From RHKX01 sp963784885 (GTDB taxonomy: Bacteria; Actinomycetota; Thermoleophilia; Solirubrobacterales; 70-9), in the NCBI GenBank assembly GCA_963784885.1, contig CAWATA010000006.1, positions 62,001-126,000 of the forward strand: a stretch of DNA of 64,000 nt, given 5' to 3'. A program made the translations under genes and the position numbers. The notes beneath the pieces were generated by a model that was given only the letters and a program-made list of their open reading frames with translations, searched no databases and had not been told where the DNA came from. This document shows, in pieces, positions 27,498-35,267 of this stretch. How positions within the stretch are numbered: the first letter of the stretch is position 1; each line of letters opens with the position of its first letter.

Positions 27498-28558
27498 CGC
27501 GGCACGAGCCGGGACGCGATCCGGCCCGCGCGACCGGCCAGTTCCAGGGCGAGCCCGGCGGGACCCGGGTCGGCTCCGACCCGATCCCCGAGCTGCGCCT
27601 TCGTCAGCTCGAGCGTCGCCTCGAGCGTCTCCTCGTGAGGGCGGTGGGTGAACCCGAGCTCGCGCTTCGCCTTCGCCGGCGAGTAGGTCCACCAGAGGGC
27701 GGCGCTGCGGGTCTGCTCGACGCTGAATCCGAGGCCGAGGCCGAACCGCTCGGAGAGCTGGGCCCCGCCGAGCGCGAGCTGGGGCGGCAGTCGCAAGGTC
27801 GGCGCCGGGACCCCGCTGATCCGCGAGAGGTCGGCGAAGAGGCGCTGGATCGTGAAGTTGCGGCCGCCGAGGATGTAGCGCTCGCCGGTCCGCCCCTTCT
27901 CCTCGGCCAGCAGCTCGCCGGCGGCGACGTCGCGGACGTCGACGACGTTGAGGCCGCCGTCCACGTAGGCGGGGATCCGCCGCTGCAGGAACCTGCGGAC
28001 GACCTCGATCGACATCGACGTCACGTTCCCGATCGACGGCCCGAGCGTGAAGGTCGGATTGACGATCACCGCGTCGAGACCATGGGCGGCGGCGCGAAGG
28101 ACCTCTCCCTCCGCCTCGTGCTTGGAGTTCGCGTAGGCGATGCCGAGGTGGCCGATCGTGAACGCCTGGGACTCGTCGGCGCGGCCGCCGGGCGACGCCG
28201 GCCCGATCGCGGCGACCGAGGAGGTGTGGACGAACCGCCCGACACCGGCGGCGAGCGACTCGTCGGCGATCAGCCGCGTGCCGCCGACGTTGACCGCGAA
28301 GGTGCGATCGGCGTCGGCCGTCTCCATCGAGCTCTTGGCGGCGAGATGGAAGACGCGGTCGACCCCTTCGACCGCGCGGCGGACCGCGCGGCGATCGGTG
28401 ATGTCACCGGTGATCCGCTCGTACTCGACGCCCTCGAGCGCCGACGTGTCGGACTCCCGCCGGATCAGCAGCCGGAGCTCGTCGCCGCGATCGGAGAGCG
28501 CCCGGACGAGATGGGAGCCGAGCAGCCCGGTCGCGCCGGTGACGAGGGTCGTGGTCAT
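27494..28558 (-). CDS. NAD-dependent epimerase/dehydratase family protein (extended SDR)
   Basis: The 354-residue protein starts MTTTLVTGATGLLGSHLVRA with the GxxGxxG cofactor site. It has the active-site HTSSVAAIG and YANSKHEAE (YxxxK), and ends with the substrate-binding half of extended SDRs. It is similar to dihydroflavonol-4-reductase/3-beta-HSD-like enzymes (VNVGGTRLIADESLAAGVGRFVH). The substrate is unknown. The frame remains open upstream of 28558, but only through the antisense of the DegV gene. A -10 box (TACCAT) eight bases before this ATG supports the start. Confidence 0.87.
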   Translation of the reverse strand: MTTTLVTGATGLLGSHLVRALSDRGDELRLLIRRESDTSALEGVEYERITGDITDRRAVRRAVEGVDRVFHLAAKSSMETADADRTFAVNVGGTRLIADESLAAGVGRFVHTSSVAAIGPASPGGRADESQAFTIGHLGIAYANSKHEAEGEVLRAAAHGLDAVIVNPTFTLGPSIGNVTSMSIEVVRRFLQRRIPAYVDGGLNVVDVRDVAAGELLAEEKGRTGERYILGGRNFTIQRLFADLSRISGVPAPTLRLPPQLALGGAQLSERFGLGLGFSVEQTRSAALWWTYSPAKAKRELGFTHRPHEETLEATLELTKAQLGDRVGADPGPAGLALELAGRAGRIASRLVPR

Positions 28559-28566
28559 CGGGCCGG

Positions 28567-28572
28567 ATGGTA
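28567..28572 (-). promoter_or_regulatory. -10 element TACCAT of the epimerase operon
   Basis: TACCAT on the minus strand is eight bases from the ATG at 28558 with no ribosome site between. With the -10 box of the DegV gene (28606-28611) it makes a back-to-back pair of probably leaderless promoters in 60 bases. Confidence 0.5.
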
Positions 28573-28605
28573 GTGAGGCGCGCACCGGCGGCCGGGGCGG
28601 AGTGA

Positions 28606-28611
28606 TACAAC
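28606..28611 (+). promoter_or_regulatory. Extended -10 element (TG-A-TACAAC) before the DegV gene
   Basis: TACAAC at 28606-28611 is preceded by TGA, giving an extended -10 motif. The GTG start at 28619 is seven bases further on, so the transcript is predicted to be leaderless. Confidence 0.6.
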
Positions 28612-28618
28612 GGACGCG

Positions 28619-29500
28619 GTGAGTCGCACAGGGGATATCGCGATCGTCTGCGACTCCACGTCCTACCTCCCCGACTCGCTGATCGAGGACCGCGGCGCGG
28701 AGATCGTCAGCCTCTACGTCTCCGTCGCCGGCGATCAGCGCCGCGAACGCGAGATCGGCGACTACGCGGCGTTCTTCGAACGCCTCCGGGCGAGCGACGA
28801 GGGCGCGACGACCTCGCAGCCGTCGATCGGCGACTTCGTCGAGGTCTACGGGCCGTTGCTGGACGCCGGCAAGTCGATCGTCTCGATCCACCTGGCGGCG
28901 GGGATCTCCGGCACCTACGAGTCGGCCCTGCAGTCGCGGCAGCGACTGATCGACGAGGGACGCGGCGGCGAGCGGATTCACGTGATCGACAGCCGGACCG
29001 CCTGCGGCGGAATGGGGATGATGGTCCTCGCCGCGGCCGCGGCCGCCTCCGGCGGCGCGACGCCGGAGGCCGTCGTCGAGCGCGTCGGCGCCGCCCGCGA
29101 GCAGCTCCGGATGTGGTTCGCGATCGACACGCTCGAGTACCTCCGCAAGGGCGGCCGGATCGGCGCCGCCCGCGCATGGATGGGCTCCGCCCTCCAGATC
29201 AAGCCGATCCTCACGCTCGAGGACGAGATCACCCCGATTGAACGGGTCCGCACCCGCCGCCGGGTCTTCGAGCGGCTCGTCCGGTACGCCCAGGAGCTGC
29301 ACGACTCCGGTCGCGACGTCTGGGTCGTCCAGCACATCCGGGACCCCGAGAACGCCCAGCGGCTGGTCGAGCGCTGCCGCGAGGTGATGGGCTCCGAGCC
29401 GGTCTTCATCTCCGAGATCGGCCCGGTGATCGGCGCCCACACTGGCCCCGGCCTGCTGGGAGTAGGCGGCCTACCGCCGGAGTTTCTCGCCGACCAGTAG
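28619..29500 (+). CDS. DegV family fatty-acid-binding protein
   Basis: The 293-residue protein matches the DegV family along its length: IAIVCDSTSYLPD at the start, the phosphate/carboxylate pocket GATTSQPSIGDF, ISGTYESALQSR, the lid region RLGGRI-like YLRKGGRIGAARAW, and the end GPVIGAHTGPGLLGVG. Family members bind a fatty acid in the cleft between two domains and act with fatty-acid kinase FakA. No fakA lies next to it here. The start codon is GTG. Confidence 0.92.
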   Translation: MSRTGDIAIVCDSTSYLPDSLIEDRGAEIVSLYVSVAGDQRREREIGDYAAFFERLRASDEGATTSQPSIGDFVEVYGPLLDAGKSIVSIHLAAGISGTYESALQSRQRLIDEGRGGERIHVIDSRTACGGMGMMVLAAAAAASGGATPEAVVERVGAAREQLRMWFAIDTLEYLRKGGRIGAARAWMGSALQIKPILTLEDEITPIERVRTRRRVFERLVRYAQELHDSGRDVWVVQHIRDPENAQRLVERCREVMGSEPVFISEIGPVIGAHTGPGLLGVGGLPPEFLADQ

Positions 29501-29514
29501 GCGGCGCACCGATT

Positions 29515-29536
29515 CCGGCGCTCCACAGAGCGCCGG
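29515..29536. terminator. Bidirectional hairpin between the DegV and DUF3618 genes
   Basis: CCGGCGCT (29515-29522) and AGCGCCGG (29529-29536) pair perfectly around a six-base loop in the 38-base gap between two convergent genes. There is no U tract. Confidence 0.6.
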
Positions 29537-29538
29537 GG

Positions 29539-29820
29539 CTATCTCCGCCGGAAGGCGCGGAAAGCGACCACGGTGCCGACGACGAAGCCGGCGACGGCAG
29601 CGCCCTTGATCAGCTGCTCGCGATGCTCGCTGAGCTGCGAGCGCCAGTCGGTGAGCTCGTTGACCTTGGTTCGCAAGGCGACGACCGAGTTCGCGAGCTG
29701 GGCCTGCTGAAGGTCGATGTCGCGGCGGATCTCCGCCGAGCTACGGCCCGGAGCCCCCGGGCGCGGTGCGCCGGTGGCGGAGCCGTTGGATCCGGTCTTG
29801 CCGGTGCCGCTCTCGGTCAC
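29539..29820 (-). CDS. DUF3618-like small membrane-associated protein
   Basis: The 93-residue protein has a Gly/Ser/Pro-rich start, a helical part SAEIRRDIDLQQAQLANSVVALRTKVNELTDW (quoted in pieces: RRDIDLQQAQLANSV, VALRTKVNELTDW) and one membrane helix near the end (AAVAGFVVGTVVAFRAF) followed by RRR. The R-x-x-I-x-x-x-R-x-x-L-A-x-T/S-V-x-x-L pattern is that of DUF3618 (YtxH/YqjD-like) proteins. It probably sits on the inner membrane. It overlaps the previous gene by four bases and is the last of a three-gene cluster. Confidence 0.75.
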   Translation of the reverse strand: MTESGTGKTGSNGSATGAPRPGAPGRSSAEIRRDIDLQQAQLANSVVALRTKVNELTDWRSQLSEHREQLIKGAAVAGFVVGTVVAFRAFRRR

Positions 29821-30272
29821 GATGTCTTCCCCAATGTCTCCTTGGTCTCCTTGAGCTCCTCGATGGCCATGTCGGGGGTCGGCGACTCGACCTCGCCGAA
29901 CAGCTTCTTGGCGATGAGGCCTGCGACCGCGGCGAGGATGACCAGCAGCAGCGCTTCGATCGCGAAACCGGCCCAGACCGCCGACTCGACGCCGAGGAGA
30001 TCGTTGATCAGCCAGGCGAAGGCGAACATCAACATGATCAGCGCTCCGATCACGAAGACGCCGGCAGCCGCTGCGATCCCGGCGCCGCGGCCCAGGGTCG
30101 TCAGCTTCTCGGCGATCTCCGCCTTCGCGAGCTCGATCTCCTCGCGAACGAGGATCGTGACGCGCTCGGAGACGTCGAAGATCAGCTCGCCGACCGAGCG
30201 AGCCTCGTCCGGCGGGGCCGGCGGCTGCGGGGGAGGCGCCGGTGCGCCCTGCTCTGTCGGCTCGTCGGCCAT
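29817..30272 (-). CDS. Phage-holin-superfamily/YqjE-like (DUF1469) membrane protein
   Basis: The 151-residue protein has a proline-rich cytosolic start, the conserved amphipathic segment RVTILVREEIELAKAEI, and two membrane helices (AGIAAAAGVFVIGALIMLMF and AVWAGFAIEALLLVILAAVAGL). This is the layout of the putative actinobacteriophage holin superfamily III/YqjE family, which in most genomes is a chromosomal membrane gene and not a phage gene. It ends in an acidic tail with ELKETKETLGKTS. It is translated between the small upstream gene (three-base gap) and the DUF3618 gene (four-base overlap). Confidence 0.82.
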   Translation of the reverse strand: MADEPTEQGAPAPPPQPPAPPDEARSVGELIFDVSERVTILVREEIELAKAEIAEKLTTLGRGAGIAAAAGVFVIGALIMLMFAFAWLINDLLGVESAVWAGFAIEALLLVILAAVAGLIAKKLFGEVESPTPDMAIEELKETKETLGKTS

Positions 30273-30275
30273 GGA

Positions 30276-30410
30276 TCAGTCGGGCGGATCCTCGTCGAAG
30301 ATCCGCCGGTAGACGATCCCGGCGACCCGGGCTGCGGCGATGCTTGCAACCGCACCGAAGGCGGCCAGCAGCCCGGACCAGACGAGTCGCTTGGTTATCT
30401 CATTGTCCAT
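30276..30410 (-). CDS. Tiny membrane protein, 44 residues (DUF4235-like)
   Basis: An ATG at 30408-30410 opens a 44-codon frame reading MDNEITKRLVWSGLLAAFG, then AVASIAAARVAGIVYRRIF and ending DEDPPD. It has one or two short hydrophobic segments flanked by basic residues and a negative tail, resembling the core of DUF4235. The stop is followed by only three bases and then the ATG of the YqjE-like gene, which argues for a real, co-translated gene. Its function is unknown. It is easily missed by gene finders with a length cutoff. Confidence 0.7.
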   Translation of the reverse strand: MDNEITKRLVWSGLLAAFGAVASIAAARVAGIVYRRIFDEDPPD

Positions 30411-30471
30411 GCGTGTCCTTCTGCCCTCGGGGGTCTGGTCGAAACCGGAGCGGCGACCTTATCGGGACGGC

Positions 30472-31089
30472 TCAGGCCCCGTCGCGTCGCTCGAGGCCGC
30501 AACAGAGCGTTTCCACGACCATCTCCCCGGCCCGCTCGAACTCCTCGTCGGTGGCCGGGATCAATCCGAAGACCCAGCCCGACAGCAGCTGCTCGATCGC
30601 GCCGTAGAACCACATCCCGACGAAGTCCGGGTCGATCTCCTCGCGGTACAGGCCCTCGCGCTGGCCGTCGGCGACGATCCGCGAGACGACGTCATAGGCA
30701 CGCCGGATCTCCGGCAGGTGGGTCGCTCCGAAGGAGTTCGCGGCCCGGGTCACCTCGATGATGATCACCTTCATCAGCTCCGGATCGTGACGGTAGGAAT
30801 CGATGATGAACCGGGCGATGCCTGCGAGCTTCTCGCGGGCGGGTATCTCCTGCTCGTAGAGCGAGTCGGAGGCGTCGAGGAGCAGCGACCAGCGCTCGGT
30901 GAAGAGCTCCGTCATCACCGCCTCCTTGGAGCGGAAGTAGTGGTAGACGAGCCCGTAGGCCACCCCCGCCTCGTCGGCGATGTCGGCTACCCGGGTCGAG
31001 TGATAACCCTGGCGGGCGAAGACGCGGATCGCCGCGTCGAGGATCGCGCGGCGCTTGTCGACGGGCGTCGCCTTGACCTGCTCAGGCAC
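30472..31089 (-). CDS. TetR family transcriptional regulator
   Basis: The protein has 205 residues from the GTG at 31089. The N-terminal helix-turn-helix reads RRAILDAAIRVFARQGYHS, then TRVADIADEAGVAYGLVYHY and FRSKEAVMTELF, a clear TetR DNA-binding domain of the type found in fatty-acid and solvent-response regulators. The C-terminal ligand domain is about 140 residues. The GTG overlaps the end of the nitrilase gene by eight bases, so the two genes form an operon. A 16-bp palindrome over the -35 region of that operon (31956-31971) is the natural candidate for its operator. Confidence 0.93.
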   Translation of the reverse strand: MPEQVKATPVDKRRAILDAAIRVFARQGYHSTRVADIADEAGVAYGLVYHYFRSKEAVMTELFTERWSLLLDASDSLYEQEIPAREKLAGIARFIIDSYRHDPELMKVIIIEVTRAANSFGATHLPEIRRAYDVVSRIVADGQREGLYREEIDPDFVGMWFYGAIEQLLSGWVFGLIPATDEEFERAGEMVVETLCCGLERRDGA

Positions 31090-31927
31090 GATCGCCCACC
31101 TCAACCGGCCACTCGTAAGCCCGCGGGCGACGGCTCGCGAGCGCGGGCAGGCGCTCGCGAACGTCGTCGAGCCCGATCAGGTCGAGATCGGCGATCGCGT
31201 GGCCCTCGCCCTCGGCGAGGGAGTCGAGGATCCGTCCCCAGGGGTCGACGATCATCGAGTGGCCCCAGGAGCTGTACTCGGGAGCTGCGGTCCCGAACTG
31301 GTTGGCGGCGATCACGAAGAGCTGGTTCTCGATCGCGCGGGCCCGCAGCAGCACCTCCCAGTGGTCGCGTCCGGTCGCCGCGGTGAACGCGGAGGGGACG
31401 GTCACGACGGTGGCCCCGCGCAGCGCGAGGATCCGGTAGAGCTCCGGAAACCGGAGGTCGTAGCAGATGCTCATCCCGATCTCGAGCTCGCCGGCGGTGG
31501 CGAGGACGACCTCCTCACCGGGCTGCTCGTGGACGGACTCCCGATAGGTGACGCCACCGGCCTCGACGTCGAACATGTGGATCTTGCGGTAGGAGGCGGC
31601 GACCTCGCCGTCGGCATCGATCAGCAGCGAGGTGTTGGCGATCCGCTCGTCCTCGCCGACCCGCTCGCCGATGCTGCCGGCGACGATCGCGATTCCGAGC
31701 TCGCGCGCCCAGCCGCGGACGGCATCGACCACCGGGCCCTCGATCGGCTCGGCGATGCCCGCGAGCACCTCGCCCGAGGCGAGGGCACTCCACTTCTCCG
31801 GCAGGACCGCGAGTTCGGCGCCGGCCGCCGCGGCCGCGCGGACCAGCCGCTCGGCGACCACGAGGTTGCGGTCGACCTCGGCGCCCGAGTTCATCTGTAT
31901 CGCTGCTGCTCGCATCGGCTTGCCCAC
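31082..31927 (-). CDS. Carbon-nitrogen hydrolase (nitrilase superfamily, Nit/omega-amidase-like)
   Basis: The 281-residue enzyme has all three catalytic residues of the superfamily: Glu in AVLPEKWSAL, Lys in YRKIHMFDV and Cys in MSICYDLRFPELYR. The CYDLRFPE signature and the length match the Nit/YafV/omega-amidase branch, which hydrolyses small amides such as alpha-keto acid omega-amides or deaminated glutathione. The protein is cytosolic. The start is the GTG at 31927. An ATG at 31915 is nearly as good. It is the first gene of a nitrilase-tetR operon. Confidence 0.9.
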   Translation of the reverse strand: MGKPMRAAAIQMNSGAEVDRNLVVAERLVRAAAAAGAELAVLPEKWSALASGEVLAGIAEPIEGPVVDAVRGWARELGIAIVAGSIGERVGEDERIANTSLLIDADGEVAASYRKIHMFDVEAGGVTYRESVHEQPGEEVVLATAGELEIGMSICYDLRFPELYRILALRGATVVTVPSAFTAATGRDHWEVLLRARAIENQLFVIAANQFGTAAPEYSSWGHSMIVDPWGRILDSLAEGEGHAIADLDLIGLDDVRERLPALASRRPRAYEWPVEVGDRA

Positions 31928-31935
31928 CGACCTTC

Positions 31936-31964
31936 AATATGCAGGGCGGACGGTTGATTGACAA
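31936..31964 (-). promoter_or_regulatory. Promoter of the nitrilase-tetR operon
   Basis: On the minus strand a -35-like TTGTCA at 31964-31959 and a -10 box CATATT at 31941-31936 are 17 bases apart. Transcription would start at or one to two bases before the GTG at 31927. The -35 box lies inside the palindrome at 31956-31971. Confidence 0.55.
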
Positions 31965-31971
31965 GTCAATC
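31956..31971. promoter_or_regulatory. Perfect 16-bp palindrome, probable TetR operator
   Basis: GATTGAC-AA-GTCAATC, with seven-base arms, covers the -35 box of the nitrilase-tetR promoter. Position and symmetry fit autorepression by the TetR protein encoded in the same operon. No second copy was noticed in the window. Confidence 0.7.
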
Positions 31972-32011
31972 TAGCCGATGCCGGGGACTTCGCCCACCCT
32001 GCTCGAGGGGG

Positions 32012-32410
32012 CTAGGTGCCCAGCACCAGCGCGATCAGAGCGCCGAGGATCAGCACGCACTCGAAGAGGCCGGTGATCGCGATCGCTCCAGCCGCGGTGG
32101 CGGCGTCGAAGCCGGAAGCGAGGCCGAGCAGGACGAAACCGGCCGCCGCTGCGGCGGTCAGCGCGCCCCACATCCCCAGCGCCCGCTCCCAGCGATTCTC
32201 CGGGTCGTCGGTCCGCCGCGAGGCGACGTCGTGAAAGCCGAAGGCGGCGGCGGCGAACAGGACCGCCAACCCGAGCGCGAAGACGACCAGCCACGGGTCG
32301 ACGGTGTCGAAGCCGAGGCGCCTGCCGCTCCCCGTCGCGACCCCGGCGGCGCCGAGCGCGGTCAGCGCGGCGGCGCCGAGCGCGGTCAGCGCGACCGGGC
32401 GCGTGATCAC
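32012..32410 (-). CDS. Small integral membrane protein, four helices
   Basis: This 132-residue protein is not recognised. It has four hydrophobic segments (ALTALGAAALTALGAAGV, PWLVVFALGLAVLFAAAAFG, LGMWGALTAAAAAGFVLLGL and a final AIAITGLFECVLILGALIAL), separated by a charged loop ASRRTDDPENRWERA. Its GTG overlaps the TGA of the MerR gene by four bases, so it is translated as the last gene of the hydratase-BKACE-OsmC-MerR operon. It could be a target or a partner of that regulator's response. Confidence 0.7.
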   Translation of the reverse strand: MITRPVALTALGAAALTALGAAGVATGSGRRLGFDTVDPWLVVFALGLAVLFAAAAFGFHDVASRRTDDPENRWERALGMWGALTAAAAAGFVLLGLASGFDAATAAGAIAITGLFECVLILGALIALVLGT

Positions 32411-33126
32411 GGCGCCCCGGCCCGGTGCGCCTCGATCTCGACGGTGATCAGCTTCGCGTTCATCGCCGCGATCAGGTCCGCGAGCGGGTCGATGCCCGCC
32501 TCGATCAACTCGGCGGCGCGATCGGGCTCGAAGCGCCCGACGAGCTTCTCCGAGAGCAGCTCGACCTCGCGCCGGGCGAGCGCCCGCAGCGGCTCGAGGA
32601 ACCGGGCCGCGTCGTAGATGGTGAACCCGATCCGCTCGTCGTAGCCGCCCGCCCGGAACCGGGCGATCGCCTCGACGATCCGGACGTCCGACGGCAGGTA
32701 ACCGTCGGCGGCGGGGCTGAGGATGCCGACCTCCGCGAGCCGATCGAGTACCTCCAACGGTACGTCGAAGCGCTCGCTGACCGCGGCCGCGGACGTCCGT
32801 TCGCGCTCGCCGGCGAGCGCGAGCTCGATGCCACGGTCGGACTCCGCGAGCAGCGCCCGCACCGCCTCGGGGTCTCCCCCCTCGCGGTCGAGCAGCTCCC
32901 GGATCACCTTCAGCGGCATGAAGCGCTCCTCCTGAAGCAGCTTGATGAGCCGGATCCGGTCGACCAACTCGGCCGGGTAGTAGGCCATGTTCCGACTGGT
33001 CTTCCTGCCCTCGGGCAGGAGGCCCTCGCGCAGGTAGTGGCGGACCGTGGCAACCGGAACGCCGGCGCCCTCCGCGAGCTCGCTGATCTTCAGGGTCGGC
33101 TCGCCGGCGCCGGCCGCCGCGCTCAT
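32407..33126 (-). CDS. MerR family transcriptional regulator
   Basis: The 239-residue protein has an N-terminal winged-helix MerR domain: LKISELAEGAGVPVATVRHYLREGLLPEG, given here as ISELAEGAGVPVATVRHY and LREGLLPEG, then RLIKLLQEERFMPLKVIREL. The C-terminal half is long and helical, without the cysteine clusters of metal sensors, so a small organic or acyl ligand is more likely. It lies in an operon with acyl-CoA and beta-keto acid genes. Its ATG overlaps the OsmC stop (ATGA). It is the only regulator in an operon headed by one of three 25-bp repeats, so it is the best local candidate to bind them. That link is inference. Confidence 0.92.
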   Translation of the reverse strand: MSAAAGAGEPTLKISELAEGAGVPVATVRHYLREGLLPEGRKTSRNMAYYPAELVDRIRLIKLLQEERFMPLKVIRELLDREGGDPEAVRALLAESDRGIELALAGERERTSAAAVSERFDVPLEVLDRLAEVGILSPAADGYLPSDVRIVEAIARFRAGGYDERIGFTIYDAARFLEPLRALARREVELLSEKLVGRFEPDRAAELIEAGIDPLADLIAAMNAKLITVEIEAHRAGAP

Positions 33127-33551
33127 GCCACGACCTCGACCGGGAAGTTGACCGATGCAGCCAGGTAACAGCGCTCGTGCGCCTCGTGGTGGAGCTCGGA
33201 GAGCACCTCAGGCCCCGGCTCGGTGTCGAAGCCGACCTCCGGAGCGAGGACGACCTTCGTGACCCGGCCGCCCTCGAGCGTCCCGGTGGCCTCGTCGCTG
33301 TAGGAGCTGATCCGCAGGTGGCGACCGCGGGCGAGAGCGATGAACCAGAGCATGTGGCAGGCCGACAGCGCGCCGACGAAGAGCTGCTCGGGATCGGCGC
33401 GGCGAGGGTCGCCCCCGTTCGCCGGCATGGTCGAGCCGAGGATCGTCTCAGCCGCGAGCTCGACCCGATGGGCCCGGAGGTCGTTCCCGGTCCCTTCCCA
33501 GACGACCCGGGCCCGGTGCTCCGTCCGCTCGGGGGCCGGGGCGGAGCCCAC
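33123..33551 (-). CDS. OsmC/Ohr family protein
   Basis: The 142-residue protein (GTG at 33551) has the OsmC fold markers: an N-terminal strand region EHRARVVWEGTG, then ADPEQLFVGALSACHMLWF with the first conserved Cys, and HEAHERCYLAASVNFPVEV with the second. The two cysteines are the peroxide-reducing pair of OsmC/Ohr enzymes. Its place in an acyl-CoA operon suggests removal of fatty or organic hydroperoxides. The start lies two bases after the BKACE stop, and the stop overlaps the MerR start by four bases. Confidence 0.85.
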   Translation of the reverse strand: MGSAPAPERTEHRARVVWEGTGNDLRAHRVELAAETILGSTMPANGGDPRRADPEQLFVGALSACHMLWFIALARGRHLRISSYSDEATGTLEGGRVTKVVLAPEVGFDTEPGPEVLSELHHEAHERCYLAASVNFPVEVVA

Positions 33552-33553
33552 GA

Positions 33554-34435
33554 TCAGGCCGCCGCGTCGAGTCCGAGCAGCTCGCGGGCCTCGGCGACGC
33601 TGGCCGCCCGCCGGCCGATGTCCTCGGCCATCCCTCTTGCCTTCGCGATCAGGTCGCCGTTCGAGCGGGCCATCTCGCCGGTCGGCAGGTAGAGGTTGTC
33701 CTCGAGCCCTGCACGGACGTTGCCGCCGAGGACGAGCGAGCTCGCGAGGAGCTTCCACTGGTCGCGGGAGACGCCGATGACCTGCCAGTTGTGCGGGCCC
33801 TCGGGGCCGCCGGGGATCTGATCGGACATCACCGTCACGTTGCGCGGGGTCGGCCGGATCCCGCCGGTGACGCCCATCACGAGGGAGATCTGCAGCGGCG
33901 GCTCGAGCAGGCCCATGTGGATCAGCGGGTCGAGGTTGGCGACGTGACCGGCGTCGAAGCACTCGTGCTCGGGCTGGATGCCGTTCGACTTCATCGCCTC
34001 GATCAGCTCGATGATCGTGTCGAAGCTGTTCTCGAAGACGGCTTTGAAGACGAAGTCGCCGCGGCGGCGGGAGTACTTCGCGTAGTTCATCGACGACATG
34101 TTCAGCGCCGCGACGTCGGGCTTCAACGCCTCCAGGTAGGCGATCCGCTGCTCGAGCGGCACCCCGATCGCTCCGGTCGAGTAGTTGATGATCACGTCGC
34201 CGACTTCGGCGCGGATCGCCTCGGTGATCGCTGCGAAGTCCTCGATCTCGTACGACGGGGTCCCGTCGGGGGTGCGCGCGTGGATGTGGATCTGCGAGGC
34301 GCCCTCGTCGACGGCCCGGCGGGCCTCGGCCGCGTACTCCTCGGGCGTGTAGGGGATCGCCGGGCACTGGTCGCGGTTGGCGATCGCGCCGCTGATCGAG
34401 CAGCTGATGATGACCGGGTCCTCGAAGCGGCTCAC
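33554..34435 (-). CDS. Beta-keto acid cleavage enzyme (BKACE, DUF849) family
   Basis: The 293-residue protein is a TIM-barrel enzyme of the BKACE family, which cleaves beta-keto acids with acetyl-CoA to give acetoacetate and a new acyl-CoA. The zinc-ligand motif HIHARTPDG (HxH) and the EHECFDAGHVANLDPLIHMG segment are conserved, as is the start PVIISCSISGAIANRDQCPAIPY. The specific keto acid cannot be predicted. The GTG start is four bases after the stop of the enoyl-CoA hydratase. Together with that enzyme it suggests breakdown of a 3-keto or branched acid. Confidence 0.9.
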   Translation of the reverse strand: MSRFEDPVIISCSISGAIANRDQCPAIPYTPEEYAAEARRAVDEGASQIHIHARTPDGTPSYEIEDFAAITEAIRAEVGDVIINYSTGAIGVPLEQRIAYLEALKPDVAALNMSSMNYAKYSRRRGDFVFKAVFENSFDTIIELIEAMKSNGIQPEHECFDAGHVANLDPLIHMGLLEPPLQISLVMGVTGGIRPTPRNVTVMSDQIPGGPEGPHNWQVIGVSRDQWKLLASSLVLGGNVRAGLEDNLYLPTGEMARSNGDLIAKARGMAEDIGRRAASVAEARELLGLDAAA

Positions 34436-34439
34436 CCCG

Positions 34440-35222
34440 TCACCTCCCCTTCCAATCGGGTTCGCGCTTCTCGAAGAAAGCCTTGACGCCCTCCTGGATG
34501 TCCTCGGTGCTGAAGGTCAGCGAGAGCTGGCTGCGCAGGTACTCGAGGCCGTCGTCGAGGGCCATGTCCTGCTGGCGATACATCGCGTCGTGTCCGAGCT
34601 TCATCAGGACCGGGCTCTTCGAGGCCAGCCGCTTCGCCCAGTCGGCGACCGCCTCGTCGAACTCGCCCGCCGGCACGACCTTGTTGGCGAGCCCGTACTC
34701 GACCGCGAGATCGGCCCCGATCCGCTCGCCCAGCAGCATCATCTCGTTGACCTTCTTGCGCGGGACGTTGCGGTAGATGATCGCCATGATCATGTAGGGG
34801 AACGCGCCGACGTTGATCTCCGGCGTTCCGAACGTGATCCCCTCCTTCGCGATCACGAGGTCGCAGGAGAGCGCCAGCCCCATACCGCCGGCGAGGACAT
34901 GTCCGTTGGCGGCGCACAGCGACGGCTTGCCGAGCCGGGGCATCATCCGGAAGAACTCGAGGAAGCGGTCGGATGAGAAGTGCTTTTCGACCAGCGGCGC
35001 GTCCGCCGCGAACCCGCCGAGGTCGGCGCCGGCACAGAAGACCTTCTCGCCGGCGCCGGTCAGCACGACCGCGCGAACCGCTTCGTCGTCACGGACCCGG
35101 CCCATCGCGTCGACGAGCTCGCCGAGCATCTGGGTCGAGAGCGCATTGCGCTGCTCGGGCCGGTTCAGGGTCACCGTGGCGACCCCGCCCGTTACGTCGT
35201 AGAGAAGCTGCTCGTAAGCCAT
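34440..35222 (-). CDS. Enoyl-CoA hydratase/isomerase family protein
   Basis: The 260-residue protein has the crotonase fold. The first oxyanion element is in GEKVFCAGADLGGF and the second in AANGHVLAGGMGLALSCDLV. Glu in GTPEINVGAFPYM stands at a position used for catalysis in hydratases, while other catalytic acids vary, so isomerase or hydrolase activity is not excluded. The ATG at 35222 is preceded by GCGAGCGG and not a strong ribosome site. It is the first gene of a five-gene operon, and a 25-bp repeat lies 46-70 bases upstream. Confidence 0.9.
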   Translation of the reverse strand: MAYEQLLYDVTGGVATVTLNRPEQRNALSTQMLGELVDAMGRVRDDEAVRAVVLTGAGEKVFCAGADLGGFAADAPLVEKHFSSDRFLEFFRMMPRLGKPSLCAANGHVLAGGMGLALSCDLVIAKEGITFGTPEINVGAFPYMIMAIIYRNVPRKKVNEMMLLGERIGADLAVEYGLANKVVPAGEFDEAVADWAKRLASKSPVLMKLGHDAMYRQQDMALDDGLEYLRSQLSLTFSTEDIQEGVKAFFEKREPDWKGR

Positions 35223-35267
35223 GCGCGAGCGGTTCTCGGAACCGCCGGCGGAGCCTAGCACCGCATG

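Noticed and set aside
29817..30272. Prophage remnant, suggested by the holin-superfamily protein
   Set aside because: No other phage gene is nearby. YqjE/holin-III family members are common chromosomal envelope genes in actinobacteria.
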